Notes: generated by a model not told the origin, from the letters alone. DNA of 64,000 nt from Spongospora subterranea f. sp. subterranea (GCA_049724395.1 JAUGWO010000228.1:1-64000), one strand, 5' to 3'. Numbered from the stretch's first letter, positions 32,911 to 44,829 are shown. Program-made: numbers and translations.

Positions 32911-33119
32911 AAATCATTGTCCCAATGAAAAACATTTCTGAATACCCCTAATTTTTCAGTAAAGCGATTATCGTGGAGTTCAAAATGTGTCACCGTAAGC
33001 AGTTTCTGTTTTCAAAATGAGCAAATCAAAAGCCCTTCTATTGCTGAAACGGATCGGTGAGGCCCTAGTACCGGTCGCTCCCTCATCGTACGCCTTCCTT
33101 GCTGCGGTCTAGAACCACT

Positions 33120-33563
33120 TTGATCACAGGGTCCGAGGATATCGGCGGATTACTTGATTTCGAAGCGGAAAAACTATATGATATTCGTGGGGTGATACTG
33201 CAGAAGGGGTTTCCTGCAATGAATGCTGTTCCACCATCAGATACGTGACCATGACGCAATCAGAAATCGGATACCCCACGACCAGTGTCTGCCACAATGT
33301 GCTCGCCATTGAGGAACCATGCTCTCGGGAGTGCTTTTACCTACAATGAGAAGAGAACAAATATGGACGTGTTGTTGGCAGACTGGGGTCGTTTGTCGAA
33401 CGCTAGCACTCGTACAGCTAATATGGTCTTTCAGTTCGACTAAACTCCCGCCAATAGAAAAGCGGCAATGACAAAAGCCACAGACATCTTCAAATCCTGT
33501 GATCAAAGTTTGCCATTCCTCAGTCAGCATGGCGGGTGATGAGTGAAGGAACTGCACCGACAA
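33120..33563 (-). mobile_element. Harbinger-like (DDE_Tnp_4) transposase fragment
   Basis: The minus-strand frame at 33237-33563 reads EEWQTLITGFEDVCGFC and then GGSLVELKDHI. This resembles the 'F...GFP...AIDGSL..IK' block that carries the first catalytic aspartate in Harbinger-type transposases, with the aspartate replaced here by glycine. Further down, an alternative frame carries a GEHIVADTG word, similar to the second block. A short decayed piece; the call is tentative. Confidence 0.42.
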
Positions 33564-33660
33564 AGATCATAATGTATGTATTGTTTATACGACAAGGAGG
33601 GTGCTGGGTGGAAGAAGATGTGTCCAGAATATAATACTAAGGGATGGGCAACAGATTTGG

Positions 33661-33675
33661 GTGTATTGTGATGAA
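33661..33675 (-). promoter_or_regulatory. Conserved 3' block, member 1
   Basis: GTGTATTGTGATGAA on the plus strand (TTCATCACAATACAC in the gene sense), 31 bases after the stop codon. The same block follows member 4 exactly and member 3 nearly. It may be an mRNA 3'-end signal. Confidence 0.5.
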
Positions 33676-33706
33676 CAGGGGGTTTGATGCAAAATGATGA
33701 TGACCA

Positions 33707-35429
33707 TTATTCCTGGGCATTGATCTTGATGAATAGCCCAGGATAATCCAGTTCGAGTCGCATCTGCATCCGGTACAAATTCATCGCCATTATCTCATAA
33801 ATGTATCTCTCCACTTGTTCGCTTCTCTTCATATCATCTTTTGTCGGAAAGTCAATAATGTGTTTGCTGTTTTGAATGATGGCGATGCCCTTAATGCTGG
33901 AAAGAGCCACATATCTCAACAGGTTGACGCTCATAAAGTTCTCGCAAGCCAGCTCAGGGTTCACTGAATACTTTAGTCCACTGGCAGCTGCAGCACCCTC
34001 GGCGAACATGGTGAATAAACGACGAAGACGATAGTAAAGCAGGCGATTAGGGCCCCATTCCATTTCAATAGAGGAGCCAACAGGATCAGGGATGGCCTCA
34101 AGCGGGTGCATTTCTTCATTGATCGTGTCAATGGCCTTGGAAATACTGATGTTCATAACTGAAATCCATTGGAATTCCGGGTAATCAGGTGGAATGCTCA
34201 GGTACTTCTCTCGCTCTGTTTTGTAAAGCTGAACTGATTCTTTGCTTAAGATACCAGATTTAACTAGCCGATTGTAGATGAACGTATCGTCCAATGGTGG
34301 CAGACTTTGGATTGCCAATAACCGGTGATCGCTAGAGTAGATCAGTAAATTAAAGATGTTGCACTGGAAGGTCATGGCCTGTCTCAATTGTATCGGATTT
34401 TCCCTCTCGATATTGAATTGGAGTTTGTACATTTCCTTGGCCATAACCACACTCAGGCAGTCCTTCACTTCCTTTTCAGACGCGCCGTCTTCGTAGAAAT
34501 CTCGAAGTATGTTTATGCCCTGGGGGCTCGACAAAGCCACGAATAGCAACATGTTTTTTGTAATAAACTTCTTGTAAACAACCTGCTCTTCATTACGAGA
34601 AATTAACCGATTGGTCTCCCTGGCGCTCTTTGCGAACAGTTAAGAATAAGCGGCGGGTTTGGTAGTAGAGGTCTGGGTTCTGTAGCAGATTATACGTCTT
34701 ATCGCCTGATATGATAGGGCGCGATCCTCGATCAAGCAAATATATTTCGGATAATTCTGCTTTACATGTGTCAACGAGAGTTGGTTGGTCCTTAAACTTA
34801 TCGATTGGCTTATTGGCCGTCTTTATGGCCTTCAAAATCTTGCGCCTCATAGTCAAATTCCATCGGGTTTCGGGGTCATTCAGGTCCATCATAGTAAACA
34901 AGTCGTTTAGCGCGTTGACGAAGGCTGTTATTGCATCCTGGTGATTGATTTCAGATTTACCGACAAGCTTGTCGAGCAAATCATATATAAACTCGTAGCC
35001 AGAAGGTGATGAATCAGGCAGTGGCAAGGGAGAGCTGCTCAGAAGGCAATTGAACATGATGACCTCGATGGGTTCGTCGAAAACCCGGATCTTGATAGCG
35101 TCATCGTCGCTATCACTGTCATAATGATTATGAGATGATGGCGACGCAGCTGAAACCCGCAGAACAGGTCTTAATCGCCTCTTTACCAGTGGAATTGAGA
35201 ATATAACGGAGTTTGCTTGAGTGAGTAAAGCACTGAATCGAATGATGACAGGAAACCCGACTTGAGATGGAAGTGGAGGAGGACCAGCGGGGCCAGTCTG
35301 ATCGCTATGAACAGGGGGTGCAGATCCTGTTAGTGAATTGTGTGTCAACACTGTGGACCCGGCTGATACTAATGAGATATATATCAGCACAAACACCGAT
35401 AACACGATATTAACCACAGACATCGTCAT
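33707..35429 (-). pseudogene. Secreted duplicated-domain family, member 1 (one-base shift)
   Basis: Start ATG at 35429. The N-terminus MTMSVVNIVLSVFVLIYIS is a signal peptide, followed by the family leader AGSTVLTHNSLTGSAPPVHS. A serine-rich stretch and a short Asp run (SDSDDDAI) come next, then domain unit 1 starting IRVFDEPIEVIMFNCLL. The frame runs to 34593; the continuation is in the adjacent frame (33707-34640). Compared with other members, one extra base sits at about 34637, within LFLT|FAKSA. Unit 2 contains RRLFTMFAEGAAAASGLKYS and ends near LYRMQMRLELDYPGLF. With that base ignored it would encode about 570 residues. It may be a true pseudogene, an allele, or a sequencing error. Confidence 0.72.
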
Positions 35430-36944
35430 CTAATACCAAACAACATATGAGATATGGCCCCACAAACTCCCACATCATTGTCGACAGCGCACTTCCTATG
35501 GACGTCGTGATCGATATGCCACTTGGTGAGGACGTCATGGTCGACAGGTCACGTGCTAAAAGACGTTATGTTTGGCAGCGCACCCATCACGGAGCTACTT
35601 TAGCACTGTAGTTGGTTGGTGCAGAACCAAAGTGCGGTGCGGTATGGGTGCCGCTGGCGTGTGGTATTGGAGGGGCTGCGCATCAGCCTACGTAGAGGCG
35701 CGGATTGCGCCTCGGCAACTGATCAGATCCAAGTCGGACCATGCCTGTCAGTGTCGCCCTTGGTGTACACATATGTGTACACATGAGGTGTATCGTCGTT
35801 GTCGGGTTGTTTTCTCAATGATTCAATAGTTTGAAGAATTGAGGTTGATGACACCTCGTGGACCGCGTCTTGTGGGTGTTGATAGTGACCCCCTTTGTCA
35901 ATACACCATTGGGTATTATAGGACATACAGTGTTCCAAGCCTCAAACCATTTTCCAGCTCTCATAGTTTAATGGAAACGATAGGCTATCCGCTCATAAAG
36001 ATCTATGCACAACCTCATATTATTTTCCCCAAAATCTCGGTCACCAACGATCCCATACTTTGAAGCGAAAACAAGCTCAAACTGTCCTTTGTCTTTGCCG
36101 AAGCTTGAAATCTTGAAATCTCATTAACCGTGATGGCCAGCTTGTCTTCAGATCGAGTAATTTGAACCCGGCTGTGTTGCTAAGGGTTTTTTGTAAATGC
36201 ATAATCCAACACAATATAGTAAAGATCTGAGAAGTGGTCGCTTGAACACGAGCAGACGGCTACAAACTGGTCTTGTGTCATTCCGTATTCGATAAAACCA
36301 CTTTTCACTTAACTGTATTAAGCCACGAATATCAGTTCCCCCATCCTGAAATACATTTCAAACTGATCAATGACTTTTTACAGAGCGATTTTCATAATCT
36401 ATCTACCTATGTGGTAAAGTTGCAACTTGATTTGATCAACGGTCAGAATCTGCTCCACAAAGAGAATTAGAAATGAGATTTGACAAATATTTTCTCATTC
36501 AGTTCCGTTTGTATGTAAATTGTGAGAATTCGAGGAATTGCTTCATTGAAATATCAAAACATAAATCAAGTTCGTTGAGCTTCGAAGGAAAGTGACTTTG
36601 TGGCTCCACTCTCTGTGTCATACAGGAACGTGATTACCTCCTTCGGATGGTGTTCTAGGATTCATCGCATATTAGGGCAATATTGTTTACTCTGAGACGA
36701 ATTAGACTATTACGGCGAAAACAGAATCAAAAATTGATAGTTCTCCAGAAAACTGATATGAACTTCTTTCCAACAGGATTTGGTTAATTTCTGTCAAACG
36801 GCACATAATCAAGTCAGCTAAAAGAGTCTGGAATCATGGATGATCATCAATGGTTTACACATTGGGACGGAATGGGATAACGAACTAATTGTATTAAAAA
36901 AAAAGGATGTTGGACATGATGATGATAAAGGGCAATAACCAGAT
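35430..36944. other. Intergenic between family members 1 and 2
   Basis: No gene supported. Short tandem-like words GGACGTCGTGATCGATATGC and GGACGTCATGGTCGACAGGT near 35495-35560 suggest a decayed 50-base duplication upstream of member 1. A plus-strand frame of 65 residues (36273-36470) has no recognisable motif. Confidence 0.45.
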
Positions 36945-38808
36945 TCATTCCCGACTGAATAGCTCAGGACGATTCAATTGAAGTTTCTTCTGTATCTGGT
37001 ACATATCCATTGCCATCATCTCATACATATATTTCCTTATCCCATCGTTGTCGACCGAACGCATCATCACCTCGCCCGATATGAGCTGGATGTGTTTGAA
37101 CTTTTGAATCAGGATGATGCCCTCATTGCTGGACAAAGCCACATATCTCAACATGTTCTCGCTCATAAAGTTCTCGTGAATGAGTTCAGCTTTATCTGAA
37201 TATGTTAATCCACTGGCAGCTGCAGCGCCTTCAGCGAACATGGTAAATAAACGCTGAAGATGGTGTTCAGATTTGTCAAGGTGATTAGGAGTCTCAAACA
37301 GATCAGGATAGGCCTCTGACAAATGAACTTGTTGATTGACTGTGTCAATCGCCTTCGATATACCTCGACACATAACCGATATCCATTTGGAAATATATGG
37401 AGCTGGTGGATCTTTGAGATACTTCTGGAGCCCTGTTTTGAACTCTCGCACAGCAGATATATCTGAGATATACGAATGGGAGAGTTGATTGTATATGAAC
37501 GTGTTGTCCAAAGTTGAAGAGTCTTGAAATGTCAAACCGTCATTATTGTCGAATAACAGAATATCAAAGACACTGGACTGGAAAGGGGTGATCGGCATAA
37601 ACAACGATGAATATTCGTTCTGGATTTTGTTCTGGATTTGGTACATTTCCGCGGCCATCAATAAACAGATGTATTCTTTCTTTTGCAGGATGGACGCAAA
37701 CATGTCCTTGAGATCGGGAACCATCTTGATGCCCTCAACGCTTGTCAGGGCGACATATATCACCATTTTCACAGTCATGAACTTCTTGTAAAGGACTTTA
37801 GATTGATCACGATATTTTACTCCATTCATCTCAGCAGCGCACTCTGCAAATTGAATGAATAGGCGCCGGGTTTGGTAGTAGAGATCTGGAACCTGTTGTG
37901 GATTATGGGCTTGATCGCCTGATATTTCCGGGAGCGATCCCCCCTTCTAAAGAGTAGAGTTTAGACAGCTGTTCCCTGCATGTATTAACCAGATCATTGT
38001 TGTTCTGAAACTTGTCAATGGGGTCATTGATGGTGTTCATGAGCTTGAAGACTGTGGACCGCATGATCTGAACCCACTCTGTTGAAGATTCGTCTTGTAG
38101 ACTATTGAATGAGGTCTGACTTGGAACGAGATTGAATTGCAATTTACTGACAACGGTGGAATCAAGTAGGCTATTATAATAAGAAAAGTTTTCGAAACCA
38201 TTTCGAACAGATTCATCCATGTCGCAGCATTTATCCCGAATCTTTTCAAGAAAATCGTCTATAAAGCTGTAGGACGGTGGTGCTGATCGCATAAACGATG
38301 CGGCAACTAGAGACCTGAAGATGAGGGTCTGAATAGGAATGTCGAATACACGATTGATAAAACAGTCATCGTCAACAAAAATATCGTCATCGTCATCATC
38401 AACATGTGCGTCGTCGTCTACATAGTCATCGTAATCGTCATCATCAGTATATGCGGCGTCACCGTCTATATAGTCATCGTCGCCGTCATTGTCATCGTCA
38501 TCGTCATTTTCATAATGAATGTAATCAGATGATGACGCAGCTGACACAGTCTGAGCAGATATTGATCGACTGTTGGAAACAGCCTCGTAGACTAGAGCAA
38601 TTTGCTCAAGGCGTGTAGAAGCAAATTGACTATTGGGACCAAAACTGGGACGTGATAACGTAGAACGAGGTGGGCGAACCTGATTGTGTTGAACAAGTGG
38701 TGCAGATCTTGTTAGTGAATTGAGTGACAATACTGTGGACCCTGCTGACACGGATGATATATATATGAGCACAAACACCGATACTAATATATAACCTAAG
38801 GACATCAT
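36945..38808 (-). CDS. Secreted duplicated-domain family, member 2 (Asp-rich; one extra base in a C-run)
   Basis: Start at tandem ATGs (38808, 38805). The signal peptide MMSLGYILVSVFVLIYISS precedes the leader AGSTVLSLNSLTRSAPLV. Residues about 95-150 are an expanded Asp/Tyr run (for example DDDDYDDYVDDDAHVDDDD). Unit 1 begins NRVFDIPIQTLIFRSLV; the first frame closes at 37903. The second frame (to 36945) continues as LPEISGD.. NPQQVPDLYYQTRRLFIQFA. The only conflict is a run of six C at 37939-37944 (plus strand); five would keep the family frame. A homopolymer indel is easily a sequence error, so the gene may be intact at about 620 residues. Unit 2 has LQRLFTMFAEGAAAASGLTY as in member 1, so these two form a subgroup. 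Confidence 0.7.
38365..38517. repeat. Trinucleotide-like GTC/ATC array encoding the Asp-rich run
   Basis: The plus strand is dominated by ATCGTC/GTCATC words over 150 bases; on the coding strand these are GAC/GAT codons. Shorter Asp runs occupy the same place in the other four members (about 35110, 43965, 52610 and 61480), so length variation occurs at a fixed position. Confidence 0.85.
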
Positions 38809-38809
38809 T

Positions 38810-39616
38810 CAACAAAAACTGACAATGTTCAGAAGCCAAATGGATTAGGGAACGGTCGACCAGTCAATGGATCAGGGAATGGTTGACCAGGTGGAAAGTC
38901 CGTGAGATCCGCAAAACAACATTATCAATATATGGGCCCTGCTGTTATAGTCACGTCCGGACTTCCCTCGCTAACTGGCTGACAGAAACTGGCAATGGTA
39001 ATGATAGTCCACTTTGCGAACTGATTCGACTGAACTGGTCATTTCACCTATCGAGCCTTTTATAGGCTACATCAAATGTGAGGATCTGGGACTGTGGCGA
39101 TCTCGTTCTATGAAGCCGGGATGAAAATTTATGTCATGATGCCACACGAATGATGGGATTTCAGGTGTATTGGAGCAGGCGCTGATTGATGACGGCGCCG
39201 GGAAAGGAGAAATATCGAATCGACGTATTGACAACGATCAAAAATGAGATCTGATGATCCTGTTCAGGCAAAAGATATAGGTCACCACTCACCAGTTCAC
39301 CACATGATCAATGATGAAACAACATGTGCAACGTCAGTCACGGACGTTATACAGTGCGCCATGTAAATACTCGTTTCCTGACGTTGTTCCCCTGGCAATG
39401 CTGTATGATATACAACTGGGGGTGATGAAAACCTGTGGAGGGACCAACACTTCAATATTGGGGACTCGTGTCCTGATATTGGTCACATGACCAATATAAC
39501 TGGCAATAATGAGGGGCTGACAAATTGCTCATAATCGGCGCTGGTTGGAACAGCGTCGCTGAAAACACGGAATTTTACAGTGAGAATATTCATGCATCGT
39601 TATTCGTGTAGAGTAA
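38810..39616. other. Intergenic upstream of member 2
   Basis: No gene or known repeat recognised. A short direct duplication, GGGAACGGTCGACCAG and GGGAATGGTTGACCAG, lies at about 38848-38892, close to the start of member 2, and could be regulatory. Confidence 0.4.
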
Positions 39617-39618
39617 TA

Positions 39619-41723
39619 CTCCCTCCATACCAAAATAAGTGTCGGATTTCTCCAAAAACTCGAATTAAGCTATTTTTTCAAATACTCACTCCATTCCAAA
39701 ATAAGTGTCGGATAAGGGTTTCAAAATAAGTGTCGCAATTGCGAATGGGACTGTGATAGGACTATGGACATGGGCGGATAGCTGAACATGGAGCAGGACG
39801 ACGAGCGGTCGATAAAACTTTTTCCGCAGCTCTGAACTGGAAGCTGGTTTTGTAAGAGCAGTGACTTCTTTCTCATATGATGAATGCTGTAATCGTTCCC
39901 ACCTTCTCGTTTTAGGGTTTCGACCATACCGCAGTTCAAGGTCTGTGCTGGCAACTCAGCAAATGATGTTTCGACTGCTGCGATCAGTTTATCGATATTG
40001 TTGATCAGTTTCTTCTGCTGAACTGCTTGAATCGCTCGCAAAAAACCTAAATCCAACACGTTAAGGTCAGGGCTATTCCTCGGCTGGAATCTTAAGTTTA
40101 TTGAGGTTTTCTATGGACGCCGCTGCCTGCAGAAACGCTTCGTCAACACATTGTATTTGGGTTTTGCATTATCCTATTGGATAAATATTGGAGCCCGAAT
40201 ATCATGCCCAACGTGCCATCTTCTTCCAATAGCAGGCAGCAACTGCTCTATCAGGCATCCCTGACCTTGAGGAGACTAAATTGTGTACCGGAGCCGCGGG
40301 ATCGTCACCCTCCACATTCACTAATTCTGCATCGGAAGCACTGCTGAAAGCGTTTATTCCTTGTTGACATTGCGGTTCGTTATGGTTAAAGTTCGGCGAT
40401 CTGTTCTCCACGAATAGTCAATGTTGATAGGTTCATGACAATCGATTCCATTACGTAATGAGATCATTATCATCACTGCTGCATACCGTTGTACACACTC
40501 ACCAATTCTAACATTGTTCCCATATACTATAGAGATTCAAATGTGCCAACTTTTGGCGTAAAGGAATTCCATGTTTTCAATACAAAAATCCATTGATGTG
40601 ACGTATGCAACATTTCAAGCACAGCAAAAAAAATATCCGTATTTGAAAAACAAAATGAGCTTAATTTCGGTTTTTGGAGGAATTCGACACTTATTTTGGA
40701 ATGCAGGGAGTACGTTTTTTTTGCTGTGCTTGAAATGTTGCATACGTCAAATCAATGAATTTTTGTATTGAGAACATGGAATTCCTTTACGCCAAAGCTC
40801 GGCACATTTGACTCTCTAAAATCTATGGGGAACAATAATGGGATTGGTTAGTGTACAACATTATGCAGCAGTGATGATTGATAATGATCTCATTACATAA
40901 TGGAATCGATTGTCATGAACCTATCAACATTGACCATTTCGTGAGAACAGATCGCCGAGCTTTGACCATAAACGAACTGCAATTTCAACAAGTAATAAAC
41001 GCTGCCGCGGGATCGTCACCCTCCACATTCACTAATTCTGCATCGGAAGCACACTTCTGAAAGTGTTTAGTTCTTGTTTAGATTGCAGTTCGTTACGGGC
41101 AAAATTCGGCGGATAGCACGTTGGGCATGATATTCGAGCTTCAATACCTATCCAACGGATAATGCAAAACCCCATATAGAATGTGGTGATGAAGCGTCAG
41201 GCAGCGGCATCCATAGAAAACCTCAATATCAACTTGAGATTCCAGCCGGCGAATAGCCCTGACCTTAACGTGTTGGATTTAGGTTTTTTCGAGCGATTCA
41301 AATTGTCCAGCAGAAGAAATTGATCAACAATATCGATGAACTGATCGCAGCAGTTGAAACTCCATTTGCTGAGATGCCAGCTCAGACCTTGAACTGCGTC
41401 TTTTTTACATGACAGACCTTGCATGCTCGAGACACTAAAACGAAACGAGAAGGTGGGAACGAGTACAGTATTCTTCATATGGGAAAGAAGTCACTGCTTT
41501 TAGAAAAAACCAACTTCCAGTTTAGATTTGCAGCGGAAAAAGTTTGATCGTCCGCGCGTTATCCTGCTTAGGAACTGAACAAACCACCATGTTTGTCCTA
41601 TACTTGTACAGATATCGACAAAGTGTGACGAGACCGCTTCATAGTCATATGGGCAATTGCGGCACTTATTTTGAAAAACAAACATGAAACCGTTATCCGC
41701 CACTTATATTGGAATGGAGGGGG
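39619..41723 (+). mobile_element. Mariner-like element B, split by element A
   Basis: Element B occupies 39619-39683 plus 40713-41723, in plus orientation. Its 5' end begins CTCCCTCCATACCAAAATAA and its 3' end is the inverted form, ending GGAATGGAGGGGG at 41723. A TA dinucleotide flanks the left end (39617-39618); the right flank is CA, a likely mutated TA. The body carries transposase remnants: LTINELQFQQVINAA near the N-terminus and NSPDLNVLDLGFF near 41265. The distance between these blocks is short, so the middle of the transposase is deleted, making it non-autonomous. The flank CAAATA|CG across the split matches uninterrupted sequence in element A, proving the nested insertion. Confidence 0.85.
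39684..40710 (-). mobile_element. Mariner-like element A, nested inside B in inverse orientation
   Basis: A 1027-base element with terminal repeats CTCACTCCATTCCAAAATAA (left) and, read from the right, CTCCCTGCATTCCAAAATAA. It is flanked on both sides by TA (39682-39683 and 40711-40712), the mariner target duplication. On the minus strand near 40070, NSPDLNVLDLGFLRAIQAV holds the third catalytic aspartate of a DD39D transposase, followed by NIDKLIAAVETSFAELP. The upstream catalytic part is decayed or deleted. A and B are copies of one deleted subfamily, so together they create an inverted repeat of about 0.9-kb arms. The termini closely resemble plant Stowaway/mariner-like ends (CTCCCTCC...AATAAGTGTCG). 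Confidence 0.85.
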
Positions 41724-41724
41724 C

Positions 41725-42403
41725 AGTGTCACCTGCTCTTATCGTGGCAATCTCAGTTAAACACTGCATAAAGCACTACTTGTCGAGATGGATCATGCAC
41801 GCTATATGACAGTTCACCAACAAACAGTTTGTGGCATTGCGTTTTGAAAATTAACTAGCGCAAATCGTCAGGTCAGAGAAACTATAAGGTAGTGTTTCTG
41901 ATACGTCCTGTATTGCTTGATATTTAAGCTCAAATATAAACCCTCCCCGTCCACTGAACAAAATGAGCGCTACGTATTCTTTGATCCCTAGATAATATTG
42001 AAGTGTTTGAGAATGTCAAAGTTTTTCCAGGAAACTTTTGCTCCTTGTTTGCAAATGCATTTGCCTTTCCCTCGACAAAGCAAGTTTTGTGCTATACGAA
42101 GGGTACTGCCATTGCTGTTGCCGCACTGTCGTGTCTGTCATTATAACTTTGACATCGATCAACATTTTCTTGCATCAATCACGACTGAATCATTCTCACA
42201 CTGATGCATTCTAACCATATCGTGTTTTTTTTTAAATAGCCAGTCGTTCACATTTTGATGATTATGATAATTAATGCCTGAGAAATTTCGGCAACACAAT
42301 GAATATAGACAGTATCGATGATCTTCAGTAAAGATCTATTTATTTGAAGAAAATGCGATAGTGATTTGAGTGTATTGTGGAAAACAAATTGGCATAAGCC
42401 GGA
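41725..42403. other. Intergenic between mariner-like pair and member 3
   Basis: No gene recognised. It includes the 3' flank of family member 3, described separately. Confidence 0.45.
42370..42384 (-). promoter_or_regulatory. Conserved 3' block, member 3
   Basis: GTGTATTGTGGAAAA on the plus strand, 19 bases past the stop, matching the GTGTATTGTGATGAA block of members 1 and 4 except near its end. Confidence 0.4.
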
Positions 42404-44279
42404 TCACGACATAGGTACTTTCTGAACGAATAGCGATGGATATTGCTCCTGGAGTTCATTCTGAATCATGTACATTTCCTTGGCCATGACATCATAAAGC
42501 CGTTCCATCATTAACTGTTCAAACATGGGATCGCCATCATGATCAAATCTTTGCAATGTATTGATGCCTTCGGGGCTCAACAGGGCCACATACAGCAGCA
42601 TGTCTTTGCTCATAAATTCTTTGTAGAGAACCTGATCTTGATGAAGGTACTTTACTCCATTCGCGTCAGCAGCGCAAAAAGCGAACTTTTTGAACAAGAT
42701 CCGGATTTGAAAGTAGAGATCTGGGTTTTGTAGTGGATTATAAGTTCCATCGCCTGATAACGAAGGTCTCGAATCTCCTCGATCCCATAATAAGTCAGTG
42801 AGGGTACCTGCAATATCCCCTGATCCCTCCGACTCATCTTTATCACATAAATCTTGAATTGGTGGTAGCTCTTGAACTGTATTCAACTTGTTGAGAGAGC
42901 GTTACTTTGCATTTGTCGACGAGTGGAGTATTGCCCTGAAGATAATCAATTGGCTCATTGACTGTGGCGATGGCTTTTACAATGCCGCGACACATCGCCA
43001 GCATACCATCAGATTTCGAGTAATCAGATGGCCCGATGAACAATTTCTCGTTATTCATGAGTCGCCTTAGTCCAGTTTCGTTGTCGACAAAATTCCCCGA
43101 AGTAATGAGAATATCGTGTATGACGGTGTCGTCGGCTGATAACGAATCAGAGTTTGAGTTGGATTGAACAGAAGATTGGCGAAACAGACAATCGAATATG
43201 AGGGACCCAATTGGATCGAACACCCGAATAATGGGACCGCTGTAGTCGAGGTTATAATGGATCTTGAACATCTCCATACTCATGGCCATAAAGACGAATT
43301 GCTTCAATTTTTCGACAGTCGCATTATCGAGGGTTTGAATCATTTTGATGCCATCAGGGCTGGACATGGCCACGAATATCATCATGTTCCGGGTCAGATA
43401 TTTCTTATAGATGAGCTTATCATTATCATTAAACTCTGAACCACTGGCCTCGGCCGCGCCTTTAGCGAACATGGTGAATAGACGCTGAATTTGAATATAA
43501 AGATCTGGGTTGTTAAGAAAACTACCGGTTTCATCGTCTGAAGTCCCTTCATCGCCTGATATCTCGGAATGCAACTTCGTCTCAGTAGAATACATTTTGG
43601 ATAACAGTTCTCTGCATGTGTCAACAAGATGAGGATTGCTTGAAAGATGGTCAATTGGATCATTAATTGTGTCCATGGCCTTTGAGATATTGATATACAG
43701 CTGAGTAATCCAATCGGAAGAAAATCCATCATTTTGACTTGTTGCTAAAATCTTGACCGCCTCGAAGAAATGCATCAGAATAGATACATCATCAAGCGAA
43801 AGCTCATTGAGCAGACCAGAGAGCGCACTGTGTATGAACGTGCCGGCAAAAGGTGAAGAACCACGTGATTCTAGACTGGATTCATGAATTAGGCAATTGA
43901 AGACGAGGGTCTCAACAGGGGTGTCAAACACCCTATTCATAGGGTCGTTCACAGTGTGATCATCGTTATCATCATCATAAAAACCATCAGCAAATGACAA
44001 TGCAGCTGATACAGTCTGAAGAGGTCTTGACTGACTCTTTACAAGTGGCGCTGAGAAGTCACAATTTGGTTGAGTGAGAAAAGCCCCGAATCGGATCCTC
44101 AGAGAAAAACCAATTTGTGATGGAAACGGATTACGACCAGCGGGGAGAGTCTGATCGCTATGAGCGGGTGAAGCAAATCCCCTTTGTAGATTTTGTGTCA
44201 ATACTGTGGACCCTGCAGATACTGATGAGATATATATCAGCACATACACCGATAACACGATATTTTTTATAGACATCAT
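42404..44279 (-). pseudogene. Secreted duplicated-domain family, member 3 (one-base shift)
   Basis: The best start is the tandem ATG at 44279/44276 (MMSIKNIVLSVYVLIYISS, a signal peptide); the frame extends upstream to 44360, but those residues are not family-like. The leader AGSTVLTQNLQRGFASPAHS follows. Unit 1 begins NRVFDTPVETLVFNCLI and has DLYIQIQRLFTMFAKGAAEA; unit 2 begins IRVFDPIGSLIFDCLFRQSS. The frame ends at 42843; the rest of unit 2 (NPDLYFQIRILFKKFAFCAA ... LYDVMAKEMYMIQNELQEQ) is in the adjacent frame from about 42893 down to 42404. One surplus base at about 42894 explains the shift. Length without it would be about 624 residues. It is closest to member 4, including the upstream and downstream blocks. 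Confidence 0.72.
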
Positions 44280-44315
44280 CACCTGCGATACCAGCCAAGA
44301 ATACGGGACGTGTCT

Positions 44316-44350
44316 GACCGAAAATGGTGACAGTAGTCCGACGGGGTTCC
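44316..44350 (-). promoter_or_regulatory. Conserved upstream block, member 3
   Basis: On the plus strand, GACCGAAAATGG followed by AGTCCGACGGGGTTCC, 37-71 bases upstream of the start. The same two words, in the same order, lie upstream of members 4 and 5. Candidate core promoter or regulator site; alternatively just undiverged duplicated flank. Confidence 0.5.
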
Positions 44351-44574
44351 GGCTCCGCAATTCGCAGAAAATAACGTCCCGTGACCCCTTGTACCTTTCG
44401 CTGTCATTTACAGAATAGATAGATTTACAGGGTTTTTTTTTGTCACTCTTTTCTAAGGGCCTACCTACTGATTGTTGTCAAACTGCCATGGTGATGAGCG
44501 ACACGGATTCAACCACATGAATTCGCAATTGCGTTTCCATGAATCTTATTGGCCTTGGGTCATCCGCGTTTACA

Positions 44575-44820
44575 GAATGATGGTTTCGGCTCGTCATATT
44601 GCTTTGCTCTCAAAGTCGAGATTGATCCAATCAGCAACAGCACCTGTACTCGCTGCAGTCGGGCTATTTGAGCTGTCTGGCGCCGTTCTTTCACAAATTG
44701 CCAACGTTCACTAAAGCGAATGAAACTTTCCTGGCTAGTCAAACAATGATTAGATCGATGCGTCTTAGACTCAGATAATTTTTCAATCTGCCTTGTGAAA
44801 TCTGAATAAACTGATCGTGT
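44575..44820. repeat. Duplicated upstream flank (member 3 copy)
   Basis: GAATGATGGTTTCGGCTCGT and onward matches 53218-53665 upstream of member 4: shared words include AATCAGCAACAGCA, TCACAAATT, GTCAAACAATG, GATCGATGCGTCTT and ACTGATCGTGT, in the same order. The member 4 copy has about 190 extra bases in the middle. This shows that members 3 and 4 were duplicated together with at least 0.5 kb of upstream DNA. Confidence 0.75.
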
Positions 44821-44829
44821 CCTTTTTTG

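Noticed and set aside
44279-44360. Upstream start for family member 3 (ATG at 44360)
   Set aside because: The extra residues are not family-like, and the ATG at 44279 begins the signal peptide shared by all members.
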